NCBI GenBank assembly: GCA_964585785.1
Contig: CAZPFL010000015.1
Coordinates: forward strand, 1 to 38,581
Length of the DNA: 38,581 nucleotides
Reading direction: 5' to 3'
Source of the DNA: WHUA01 sp964585785
GTDB lineage: Bacteria > Pseudomonadota > Alphaproteobacteria > UBA8366
A model generated the notes under the pieces. That model saw only the letters and a program-made list of their open reading frames with translations, made no database searches and was not told the origin of the DNA. Positions 1-7,633 of this stretch are shown piece by piece (position 1 is the stretch's first letter; every line of letters starts with the position of its first letter). The position numbers and the translations under genes are program-made.

Positions 1-496
1 TGAGCTTGTGCTGGCGGTAGTAGTCGAAGAACAGCGTCTCGGCGCAGCGCTTGCCTTCGTCGTAGCAGGCGCGCGGGCCGATCGTGTTGACGTTGCCGTG
101 GTATTCCTCGGTCTGCGGGTGGACGTCGGGATCGCCGTAGACTTCACTGGTCGAGGCCTGCAGGATCTTCGCCTTCACGCGCTTGGCGAGGCCCAGCATG
201 TTGATCGCACCGTGCACCGAGGTCTTGGTCGTCTGCACCGGGTCGAACTGGTAGTGAACCGGCGAGGCGGGGCAGGCGAGGTTGTAGATCTCCTTGACCT
301 CGACATAGAGCGGAAAGGTCACGTCGTGGCGCATGACCTCGAAATAGGGATGGTCCAGCAGGTGGACGATGTTGTCCTTGGCGCCGGTGAAATAGTTGTC
401 GACGCACAGAACGTCATGGCCGCGTTCCAGCAGCTGCTCGCAGAGATGCGATCCGAGAAAACCGGCCCCGCCGGTGACCAATATACGCTTGCGCAC
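1..496 (-). CDS. UDP-glucuronate decarboxylase (UDP-xylose synthase), 3' end outside window
   Basis: Extended SDR enzyme that converts UDP-glucuronate to UDP-xylose in the cytoplasm. The first 165 residues are visible; the rest lies beyond position 1. The Rossmann motif GGAGFLGS is near residue 10, followed by DNYFTGAKDNI. The stretch NLACPASPVHYQFDPV, then STSEVYGDP and the catalytic YxxxK in CYDEGKR, is the hallmark of UXS proteins and separates them from UDP-glucose 4-epimerases. Translation starts at a GTG (494-496), with AGGAG at 505-509 on the coding strand, 8 bases upstream. It is the last visible gene of the leftward exopolysaccharide arm, separated from the glycosyltransferase gene by about 180 bp that may hold its own promoter. 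Family assignment is firm; its role in the same polymer is inferred from position. Confidence 0.9.
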   Translation of the reverse strand, partial: MRKRILVTGGAGFLGSHLCEQLLERGHDVLCVDNYFTGAKDNIVHLLDHPYFEVMRHDVTFPLYVEVKEIYNLACPASPVHYQFDPVQTTKTSVHGAINMLGLAKRVKAKILQASTSEVYGDPDVHPQTEEYHGNVNTIGPRACYDEGKRCAETLFFDYYRQHKL

Positions 497-678
497 GAGA
501 GATTCTCCTGCCGATGGCATGAATTAAAAAACGATCCTTCGCCTAGTGCGGATACGCGGGCCGGCGGCATGAAGTGCACGCCACGCCCTGGCGCATCCGG
601 AAATATCGGTACATTACCCAATCCGGCGTGACGCCAGACCTTGCTGCAACATGCTTAAGGAACGGTTAAGCAAAGCGG

Positions 679-1956
679 CTAGCGCCCGCCGTCGTTCGCC
701 ACTCCCAGCGTCTTGCCGCCGCCTTGACGCGCCTCTGCCGGCAGCGCCGCGGCACGCCGGAAAATCGCGTCGTAGGCCGCGAGCAGCGGCGGTACGGAAT
801 GCTGCCAGACGAGCTTCTCGCGCACCCGCTTCGCGCCGTATTCCGACATCTTTCGGCATTGCGCCGGGTCCTTCAGCAGGCGTGAGATCCCCTCCGCCAG
901 CGCGCGCTCCGAATTCGGCTCGGCGTAGATCGCCGCGTCCTCCGCCGAGACCCGATGCTCGGTCAGCGCATAGGCGACGATCGGCAGGCCGAAGAACATA
1001 TACTCCATGATCTTGTTCATGGTGCTCTTGTCCGACCAGTCGGTCTTCGGGTCGGGATCGACGGCGATGTCGGCCGAGGACAGGATGCGGCAAAGGTCCT
1101 CGTCGCTGACCCGCCCGGTGAAGGTGCAGTAGTCGCCCACGCCGACCTCGTCCGCATAGGCCTTGATCAGCGGCTGCTCGGGCCCGCCGCCGACGAACAC
1201 CGCGTGGAAGTCGTCATGGCCCAGCTTGTCGCGCAGCGTGGCGACCGCGCGCACCAGGTGATCGACGCCGTCCTGCTTGCACATCTCGCCCAAATAGACG
1301 AGCAGCTTCGCCTTGCCTTGTTTCCAGGACGGATCCGGCTCGTACACCTTGAACCGGTCGAGATCCGGTCCCGAGCGGACGATATAGACATCCTCGGGCG
1401 CGAGGCCGCCGCGCTCCTGGGCGATCTTCTTGTGGCTTTCATTCGTCGTGATGACGACGTCCGCGGTCTTGAAGGTCATCCGCTCGAGGAACAGCAGGCC
1501 GCGATACATCGCCCCGCCGGTGCGCCCGAACTTGGCGGCGTACATCTCGGGCGAGAGGTCGTGATGGTCGAACAGGAAGCGCTTGCCGAACAGACGCCAG
1601 AACCAGCCCAGCAGCCAGAAGGTTTCCGGCGGGTTGCAGGCGTGGATGACGTCGAAGCCGCGGCCGACGACGGCGATGCGCACCGATTTCATGAAGGTGC
1701 GGATGAAGCACCAGGCGAACTCCATGACGAAACCCAGCGCGCCCTGCGCGTCGATCGGCAGCCCGTAGCGGTAGATGTCGACGCCCTCGAGCCGCTCGTA
1801 GGAGTCGTTGTATCCTTTCGCCTTGGGACAGATCACGCTGACGCCGTAGCCGGCCTCGGTGAGCGAGGTCGCCTCGAGCCAGACCCGCCGGTCGAACGGG
1901 ACCGGCAAGTTCTGGACGATGATCAGGACGCGGCGGCCGTTACCAGCAGAGGCCAT
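679..1956 (-). CDS. GT4-family glycosyltransferase
   Basis: Predicted cytoplasmic GT-B glycosyltransferase (425 aa) that adds a sugar from a nucleotide donor to the growing exopolysaccharide repeat. The N-terminal domain begins RVLIIVQNLPVPFDRRVWLEA, a start common in GT4 proteins of polysaccharide loci. The C-terminal donor-binding domain contains VYLGEMCKQDGVDHLV and the GT4 signature region NKIMEYMFFGLPIVAYALTE. I chose the ATG at 1954-1956, preceded by GGTGGG, rather than the upstream ATG at 1989, which has no ribosome binding site and lengthens the overlap with the preceding gene. From this start the gene overlaps the end of the nucleotide-sugar dehydrogenase gene by 17 bp, so the two are probably translationally coupled. 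Donor and acceptor cannot be read from sequence. Confidence 0.9.
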   Translation of the reverse strand: MASAGNGRRVLIIVQNLPVPFDRRVWLEATSLTEAGYGVSVICPKAKGYNDSYERLEGVDIYRYGLPIDAQGALGFVMEFAWCFIRTFMKSVRIAVVGRGFDVIHACNPPETFWLLGWFWRLFGKRFLFDHHDLSPEMYAAKFGRTGGAMYRGLLFLERMTFKTADVVITTNESHKKIAQERGGLAPEDVYIVRSGPDLDRFKVYEPDPSWKQGKAKLLVYLGEMCKQDGVDHLVRAVATLRDKLGHDDFHAVFVGGGPEQPLIKAYADEVGVGDYCTFTGRVSDEDLCRILSSADIAVDPDPKTDWSDKSTMNKIMEYMFFGLPIVAYALTEHRVSAEDAAIYAEPNSERALAEGISRLLKDPAQCRKMSEYGAKRVREKLVWQHSVPPLLAAYDAIFRRAAALPAEARQGGGKTLGVANDGGR

Positions 1957-3253
1957 TGTACCCACCGGTCGAGGGCTGGTTGTTGGCAATGCGGACGAGA
2001 TCGACGACGCGCTGGCTCATGTTGAGCCGCCGCACCACGTCGGTGAAATACTTGTCGCTGTTGCCGACCACGATCGTGCCGCCGTGGTTGACGACCTCGT
2101 CGACATCGTCGACCAGAAGCCGGGCGATGTGCGGCAGGTGGTCGAAGATATACGCGCGGTTGGCGCCGACGAGCCGGCTCAGATTGACGTTGTGGTCGAA
2201 GATGCGGATCTCGTGACCCTTGCCGAGAAGCCGTTCGACCAGCTCGACAACCGGGCTCTCGCGCAGGTCGTCGGTGCCTGCCTTGAAGCTCAGCCCGAGC
2301 ACGCCGACCCGGCGCTCGTTGAGGTCGAGCACCATCCTGAGGGCGCGCTCGATATGGCGCTCGTTGCTCGGCATGACGGAGTTGATCAGCGGCGTGTCGA
2401 GGTCGAGGCTCCGCGCCTTGTAGGTCAGCGCGCGCACATCCTTCGGCAGGCAGGACCCGCCGAACGCGAAGCCCGGCCGCAAGTACTTGGGCGATATATT
2501 TAATTTCGTGTCCTGGCAGAAGATGTCCATGACCGCGCCGCCATCGACATTCACCGCCTTGCTGATACTGCCGATCTCGTTGGCGAAGGCGACCTTGATC
2601 GCGTGCCAGGTATTGTCCGCGTATTTCACCATTTCGGCGATCTCATACGCGGTGCAGATCTTCGGCGCGTCGAAGCCGGCGTTGAGCGATTCCAGCATGG
2701 ACTGGGTCCGGTGGTCGCTGGCGGCGAACACTACCTTCGGCGGATTGTAGAAATCCGAAACGGCGGTGCTTTCGCGCAGAAACTCGGGGAAGAAGCCCGC
2801 GCCCAGATCGTCGCCGACCGTCTTGCCCGAGGCCGCTTCCAGCGTCGGGATGACGAGGCCGCGGAGCGTTCCGGGCAGAACGGTGCTGCGGATCACGACC
2901 GCATAGAAATCCTTCTTGTCGCGCAGCGCCGCGCCGATCTCCTCGCAGACGCGCTGGACGTAGCTGAGGTCGAGGTTGCCGTTCGGGCTGCTGGGCGTGC
3001 CGACGCAGACGATCGCCATGTCGCTGTCGCGGACGGCGGCGGCGCTGTCGGTCGTGGCGCGCAGCGTGCCGGCGGCGACGCCGCTCTCCATCATCGCGTC
3101 GACATCTTTCTCGACGACCGGGCTCTTGCCCTGATTGATCAGCTCGACCTTGGCCGCGTTGGCGTCGACGCCGATGACGCGATGGCCTTCCTTCGACAGG
3201 CAGGCCGCCGAGACCGCCCCCACATAGCCCAGACCGAAAATCGCGATATTCAT
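1940..3253 (-). CDS. algD: GDP-mannose 6-dehydrogenase (AlgD-type UDP-glucose/GDP-mannose dehydrogenase)
   Basis: NAD-dependent four-electron dehydrogenase that would oxidise GDP-mannose to GDP-mannuronate. The 437 aa protein opens with the Rossmann motif IAIFGLGYVGAVSAACL. The middle domain has EMVKYADNTWHAIKVAFANE, and the catalytic cysteine sits in FAFGGSCLPKD. Counting from the ATG at 3251-3253 the cysteine is residue 268, the position of the nucleophile in Pseudomonas AlgD, and the length is also close to AlgD (436 aa). That supports GDP-mannose over UDP-glucose as substrate. An in-frame GTG at 3265 is a possible alternative start, but the ATG gives the natural N-terminus MNIAIFGLGYVG. 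No other alginate-specific genes (alg8, alg44, algE) are visible, so the polymer need not be alginate. The enzyme family is certain and the substrate likely. Confidence 0.85.
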   Translation of the reverse strand: MNIAIFGLGYVGAVSAACLSKEGHRVIGVDANAAKVELINQGKSPVVEKDVDAMMESGVAAGTLRATTDSAAAVRDSDMAIVCVGTPSSPNGNLDLSYVQRVCEEIGAALRDKKDFYAVVIRSTVLPGTLRGLVIPTLEAASGKTVGDDLGAGFFPEFLRESTAVSDFYNPPKVVFAASDHRTQSMLESLNAGFDAPKICTAYEIAEMVKYADNTWHAIKVAFANEIGSISKAVNVDGGAVMDIFCQDTKLNISPKYLRPGFAFGGSCLPKDVRALTYKARSLDLDTPLINSVMPSNERHIERALRMVLDLNERRVGVLGLSFKAGTDDLRESPVVELVERLLGKGHEIRIFDHNVNLSRLVGANRAYIFDHLPHIARLLVDDVDEVVNHGGTIVVGNSDKYFTDVVRRLNMSQRVVDLVRIANNQPSTGGYNGLCW

Positions 3254-3282
3254 GTCTCGTCTCACTTTCTCTTCCGTCTTGT

Positions 3283-5340
3283 CTAGCCCTGAGGGGCAAG
3301 CGTGGCGGCGACGGTGTCGGTGGCCACGGGTTCTTTTTCACGCAGGTCGATGCGGAGCTCGGTGATGAAGCGCGCGCCGCTCGCGGCGACGCCCGTGCCG
3401 ACCAGCGTGGTGATCGGGATCTTTCCGCCGAAGCAGGGCGAGTACCATCCGAGCGGCGGCTCCGCCTGCCCGGTGACCGCTTCCCAGGCCAGCGCCTCGG
3501 GCAGCCGCATGGTGGCGCGCCGGCGTCTGCCGTCCGCGTCCCAGCTGAGCTGCGCGACCCCGCCGTCGAGATAGCAGTCGACCTCGGGGCCGAAATGGAA
3601 GGCGAGGCGGCAGTCGTGCTTGCCGGCGCTGCGCACGAGGTCTTCGATCACGATCTTCCCGGTGCCGCGCGCGAGACGCACGGTACGCTGATGAAGCGCT
3701 TTCGGGCTCAGGCGGCAATAGCCGTCATGCGTGGCGCACCAGACCGCTTCCGGCCCGCTCTCCAATCCGCTCGCGGTGATGAGTTCGCTGCGCGCCGCCT
3801 TCAGCCACAGGAACGGGCCGCCGGAGACGGACTGATCCGTGCCGTCGAGCTCGAGGCAGTTGTGCGCGATGGTCGAGCGGAAATAGCGCCGCCATGCGGC
3901 TTCGCCCTGATAGGTGTAAGTGCCGGGATCGACGAGCAGCTCGACGCCGCCGCAGCGCAGCTCCACCGAAAGCGCGTCCGAATGCGCGTGCGCGGCGATC
4001 GAGAGGAAGCCGTGCGGGCCGTGGTCGCAGCGGCACCAGATCTCGTCCGCCGTGCCCGTCTTGTCGCGCAGCAGCGTCATGCCGGCGTCGGCGAAGAGGT
4101 TCGGTATCGCTGCCGGCCGGGGACCCGACGGCATCTTGCGTCCGGCGAGATGGCGCCACAGCAGCGTCCGGAGATCGGGTTTCACCGCCTCGGCCGGCCA
4201 CCAGTCGCAGCCGCCGAAAAAGGCCGCGCCCGATGCGAGCAGCGAGGTGCAGGGATTGGCGTCCGGATCGTCCAGCACGAGGCCGCGTCCCTGGTCGCCG
4301 TCGCCCTGACGGGGCGGCCGACCGCGCATGTCGATGATTGCCGCAAGAGCGTCGGTCATCGCGCAGATGCGGTGCCAGAAATCCGAGCCCAGAGGGTGAC
4401 CCGAGGCCTCGCCTTCGACCGCGGCGGCGAGCAGCAGCTCCAGCACCAGAATGTGGTAGCTGGTGGCGAGCTCCTTGTTCAGGCCGCTCTCGAAGGTCTG
4501 TAGCCGCGCCTCGCGCCGCAGCGCGGCGGCGGCGTGGTTGCGCCAGTCATGCGATTCCGGGAAGAAGGGGAAGGCGCAGCATGCGGCGAACTGTCCCGCC
4601 TCTTCGGCGATCACGTGATTGTTCGCCGACGAGCCGTGGCTGCGCAGCCGCGCGAGATATTCCTGGTGATGATGGAGCTGGCGGCGGAAGTCGGGATTGT
4701 CGTCGAACAGCGCCGCGACCTCCGGCCAGCTCGCCAACAGGCGGCGCACCCAGACCCAGGAGATCAGACGGATGCCGATCTCGATGCCGCTCGTCCAGTG
4801 CACGCCGGAGAGGAACGGGTTCTCCCGCATCCAGGACCGCAGCTGCGCCGCCGCGAATTCAGCGTAACGCGCATCTTCGGTCAGGTAATAGGCGGCCGCG
4901 ACAACGGTGAGCTGGTGATGCCGCGACGGCTCCCAGACATATTTGACCGTGCCCGACCGCTCGGCGTTGCGGTGATCGATATCGAAGGCGTAGTCGGCTT
5001 GCGGCGCATGCTTGCCGGTACGCGGGTCGAGGAACCAGTCCGGATCCGCCGAGAGATCCTGCCATTCGCGGTCGAAGAAGCGGAAGCGCCCCTCCAGCGC
5101 CGCATCCGCCGTCCGCAGGATGCGCGCGGTCACCGCGGCCGGCACCTGGGCGCGATCGAAGTCGGCGAGCCCCGAGGCGAAGGGCGCGATGTTCCGGCCG
5201 CACAGCTTGAGCGGATCAACCGCTCCGGGCCGGACCTGGCGGCGGCGCCAGCGGCGCTTCGTCCACGCGTCGCGCATCCGGCCGTTGACCTCGGCCGGGG
5301 ACATCTTGGAAAGCCGGCGAAGATACCAGCCTAGATTCAT
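3283..5340 (-). CDS. Heparinase II/III-family protein (polysaccharide lyase-like)
   Basis: 685 aa protein of the heparinase II/III and alginate-lyase-like superfamily: an N-terminal alpha/alpha toroid (about residues 80-390) followed by a beta-sandwich. Superfamily motifs visible are SSANNHVIAEEAG (N240-N241-H242), HAHSDALSVELR (H451, H453) and STIAHNCLELDGTDQS (H493). Members cleave uronate-containing polymers by beta-elimination; versions encoded in exopolysaccharide loci may trim or edit the polymer. No obvious signal peptide is present, although the N-terminus MNLGWYLRRLSKMSPAEV is typical of this EPS-associated branch. The start is set by ATGA overlap with the stop of the preceding gene (5337-5340); the frame continues upstream without coding character. 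The next gene downstream makes a uronic-acid donor, which fits a uronate polymer. Whether it is an active lyase is not shown. Confidence 0.88.
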   Translation of the reverse strand: MNLGWYLRRLSKMSPAEVNGRMRDAWTKRRWRRRQVRPGAVDPLKLCGRNIAPFASGLADFDRAQVPAAVTARILRTADAALEGRFRFFDREWQDLSADPDWFLDPRTGKHAPQADYAFDIDHRNAERSGTVKYVWEPSRHHQLTVVAAAYYLTEDARYAEFAAAQLRSWMRENPFLSGVHWTSGIEIGIRLISWVWVRRLLASWPEVAALFDDNPDFRRQLHHHQEYLARLRSHGSSANNHVIAEEAGQFAACCAFPFFPESHDWRNHAAAALRREARLQTFESGLNKELATSYHILVLELLLAAAVEGEASGHPLGSDFWHRICAMTDALAAIIDMRGRPPRQGDGDQGRGLVLDDPDANPCTSLLASGAAFFGGCDWWPAEAVKPDLRTLLWRHLAGRKMPSGPRPAAIPNLFADAGMTLLRDKTGTADEIWCRCDHGPHGFLSIAAHAHSDALSVELRCGGVELLVDPGTYTYQGEAAWRRYFRSTIAHNCLELDGTDQSVSGGPFLWLKAARSELITASGLESGPEAVWCATHDGYCRLSPKALHQRTVRLARGTGKIVIEDLVRSAGKHDCRLAFHFGPEVDCYLDGGVAQLSWDADGRRRRATMRLPEALAWEAVTGQAEPPLGWYSPCFGGKIPITTLVGTGVAASGARFITELRIDLREKEPVATDTVAATLAPQG

Positions 5341-7580
5341 TGCGCGGCCTCCACACCGGTGTAGGCCACGACGGTGTCTTCCGTCTCCGCTTCGTCCCAG
5401 CGCGACCAATCGGCGACGCGCTCCGGACGGCGGGTTGCGGCGCTGCGCGCCACCGCGAAGGTCGCGGCGGTGGTCGCGATGAGCTGCTCGACCGGAACCG
5501 GCATTTCGCCGCCCGCCTTGACCGCCTCGACGAAGGCCGCCAGCTCCTGCTTCTGGCCCTTGTCGATGCTGGCGGCGCGCGCCTTCTTGCACTTGCCGCC
5601 GCGCCAGACCTCGGTCCGGCGGAAGTTGTCCATGCGCGCGACCTTGCCGTCGGCGAAGACTTCCATCGTCTCCTTCGGATATTTCGGGTCGCCATGCGTC
5701 ACGTAGGCGAGCTTGGCGATCGAGCCGTCGTCATAGGTGAAGGTGGCGATCAGGTTGTCCGGGTCGTCCGGCGTCGCGGTCGCGTAGACCTCGACCGGCG
5801 TGCGGTCGAGCCACCAGGAGATCGTGTCGATGAAGTGACCGCCTTCGCCGATGAAACGCGTGCCCTGCAGATCGGTCTGGCCGTACCAGCTCTTCGCATC
5901 GAGGGGGCCGGCATTGACGGTGTAATGCACGACCTGCGCGCCGCCGATGACGCCCCAGCTCTTGCGCATGCCGTTCAGTACGGTCGCGAAGCGGCGATTG
6001 AAGCCGACCATGATCCGGTCGTTGCCGGTCTGCGCGATGGTCTCCTGCACCTGGGCGAGTTGCTCTGGCGTGACCGCAAGCGGCTTCTCGACGAAGACGG
6101 CTTTGCCCGCGCGCAGCGCCTCGCAGACCATGTAGGAATGGCTGTCGTGCCGCGTGGCGATCAGCACCGCGTCGATATCCGCGTCGGCGAGCAGCGCCCG
6201 GAAATCGGTCGACATGCGCTTGAAGTCGAACTTGGTCTTCGCGTTGGCGGCGGAGAGCGCCGTCGCCGTCGCGACCTCGACCAGCTCGACATCGGGGCGG
6301 CCCTTCAGATGCGGCAGCAGCATGGTCGTCGCATAGTTGCCGCAGCCGATCGCGCCGAGCCGCACGCGCTCGATCGCCGACCGGCGGACGCGGAGCGACG
6401 GCGTGGACAAGGGCTTGGAGACGACCGCTTCCTGGATCGCCGCGCCCTCCAGCGGGTAGCGGAACAGGATGCCGAGGCCTTTGAGATCGCCGGAATTGAT
6501 CCGCTCGTAGACGGAGACAGCCTCGTCGAAGGGCAGGATGTCGCTGGTGATTGGACTGAAGTCGAGCTTGCCGGCGGCCAGCAGGTCGAGAATGCATTCC
6601 AGGTTACGACGCTCGGTCCAGCGCACATAGCCGACCGGATAGTCGATGCCGCCTTCCTCGTAGGTCGGGTCATAGCGGCCCGGGCCGTAGGAGCGCGAGA
6701 AGCGGACGTCGAGCTCCTTCTCGTAATACGCGTTCCACGGCAGGTCGAGCTTGCACTTGCCGATGTCGGTCACGCGCGCGCGGTCGCGCGCCAGCTCGGC
6801 GGCGACTTCGACGGGCTGGTTGGTGTTGCCGCCGGCGGTGAGGAAGATGTGGTCCGCGCCCGCGCCGCTGGTCATCTCCGACAGCGTCGCCTTCAGCGCA
6901 TCGAAAGAGGTATCGCCCGGGATGGCACAAATCGTCGCACCGCAGGTCTCCGCGAGCGTGCAGCGTTCCTTCGAGACGTCGATGCCAACGACATGGAGCC
7001 CGGCCGCGCGCAGGATCTGCACGAGGATCTGGCCGACGAGGCCGAGGCCGATGACGCAGGCGACTTCGCCCAGCTTGGGGTCCGCCTGGCGGAAGCCCTG
7101 CAGGGCGATCGAGCCGACAGTGGTGAAAGCGGCGTGCAGCGCGCTGACATTCTCGGGGATCGCGACGCAGAGATTCTTCGGCACCCAGTTGTATTCGGCA
7201 TGCAGCGCGAACTGGTTGCCGGCGCAGGCGACGCGCTGGCCGACCTTGAACTCCTCCGCGCCCGCGCCGACCGCGACGACGACGCCGGCGAGCGAGTAGC
7301 CGAGCGGCGTATAGCTGTCGAGCCGGTTCATCACCTTCTTGTAGGTCGCGACCGGGCCCTGCTGGGCGAGCGTCTGCATCACCTTCTTGACCTGATCGGG
7401 ACGCGCGCGCGCCTTGCCGATCAGCGAGAGCTTGCTCTCGTGGATCTTCATGGCCTCGGTGCCCATGGAGATCAGCGAATAGTCGGTGCGCACGAGCACG
7501 CCGCCCGCCTTGCACGCCGGGACCGGCACGTCGAGGAGGAGGATTTCGCCCGATTTATAATTCTGTGCGATCTGTTTCAT
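5337..7580 (-). CDS. Bi-domain oxidoreductase: MDR/zinc-type alcohol dehydrogenase fused to Gfo/Idh/MocA dehydrogenase
   Basis: 747 aa fusion of two NAD(P)-binding enzymes. Residues 1 to about 370 are a medium-chain dehydrogenase/reductase with a GroES-like part (PLGYSLAGVVVAVGAGAEEFKVG) and Rossmann motif VIGLGLVGQ; the structural four-cysteine zinc lobe of classic alcohol dehydrogenases is not evident. From about residue 405 a Gfo/Idh/MocA domain follows, with LGAIGCGNYA (around 409-414), the family motif EKP at 498-500, and a C-terminal alpha/beta domain with GGHFIDTISWWLD. Such fusions recur in polysaccharide loci and probably modify a sugar nucleotide or a sugar in the repeat unit by paired oxidation and reduction; the reaction is not established. 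I used ATG 7578-7580 (MKQIAQNYKSGE), the usual family N-terminus, rather than the ATG 36 bases upstream. It lies 53 bp after asnB and overlaps the heparinase-like gene by ATGA. Confidence 0.9.
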   Translation of the reverse strand: MKQIAQNYKSGEILLLDVPVPACKAGGVLVRTDYSLISMGTEAMKIHESKLSLIGKARARPDQVKKVMQTLAQQGPVATYKKVMNRLDSYTPLGYSLAGVVVAVGAGAEEFKVGQRVACAGNQFALHAEYNWVPKNLCVAIPENVSALHAAFTTVGSIALQGFRQADPKLGEVACVIGLGLVGQILVQILRAAGLHVVGIDVSKERCTLAETCGATICAIPGDTSFDALKATLSEMTSGAGADHIFLTAGGNTNQPVEVAAELARDRARVTDIGKCKLDLPWNAYYEKELDVRFSRSYGPGRYDPTYEEGGIDYPVGYVRWTERRNLECILDLLAAGKLDFSPITSDILPFDEAVSVYERINSGDLKGLGILFRYPLEGAAIQEAVVSKPLSTPSLRVRRSAIERVRLGAIGCGNYATTMLLPHLKGRPDVELVEVATATALSAANAKTKFDFKRMSTDFRALLADADIDAVLIATRHDSHSYMVCEALRAGKAVFVEKPLAVTPEQLAQVQETIAQTGNDRIMVGFNRRFATVLNGMRKSWGVIGGAQVVHYTVNAGPLDAKSWYGQTDLQGTRFIGEGGHFIDTISWWLDRTPVEVYATATPDDPDNLIATFTYDDGSIAKLAYVTHGDPKYPKETMEVFADGKVARMDNFRRTEVWRGGKCKKARAASIDKGQKQELAAFVEAVKAGGEMPVPVEQLIATTAATFAVARSAATRRPERVADWSRWDEAETEDTVVAYTGVEAAQ

Positions 7581-7633
7581 GGTGCCATGCCTAGAGACGA
7601 ATTCGGGTGTCAACAATTAACGGTTCGGGGTAG

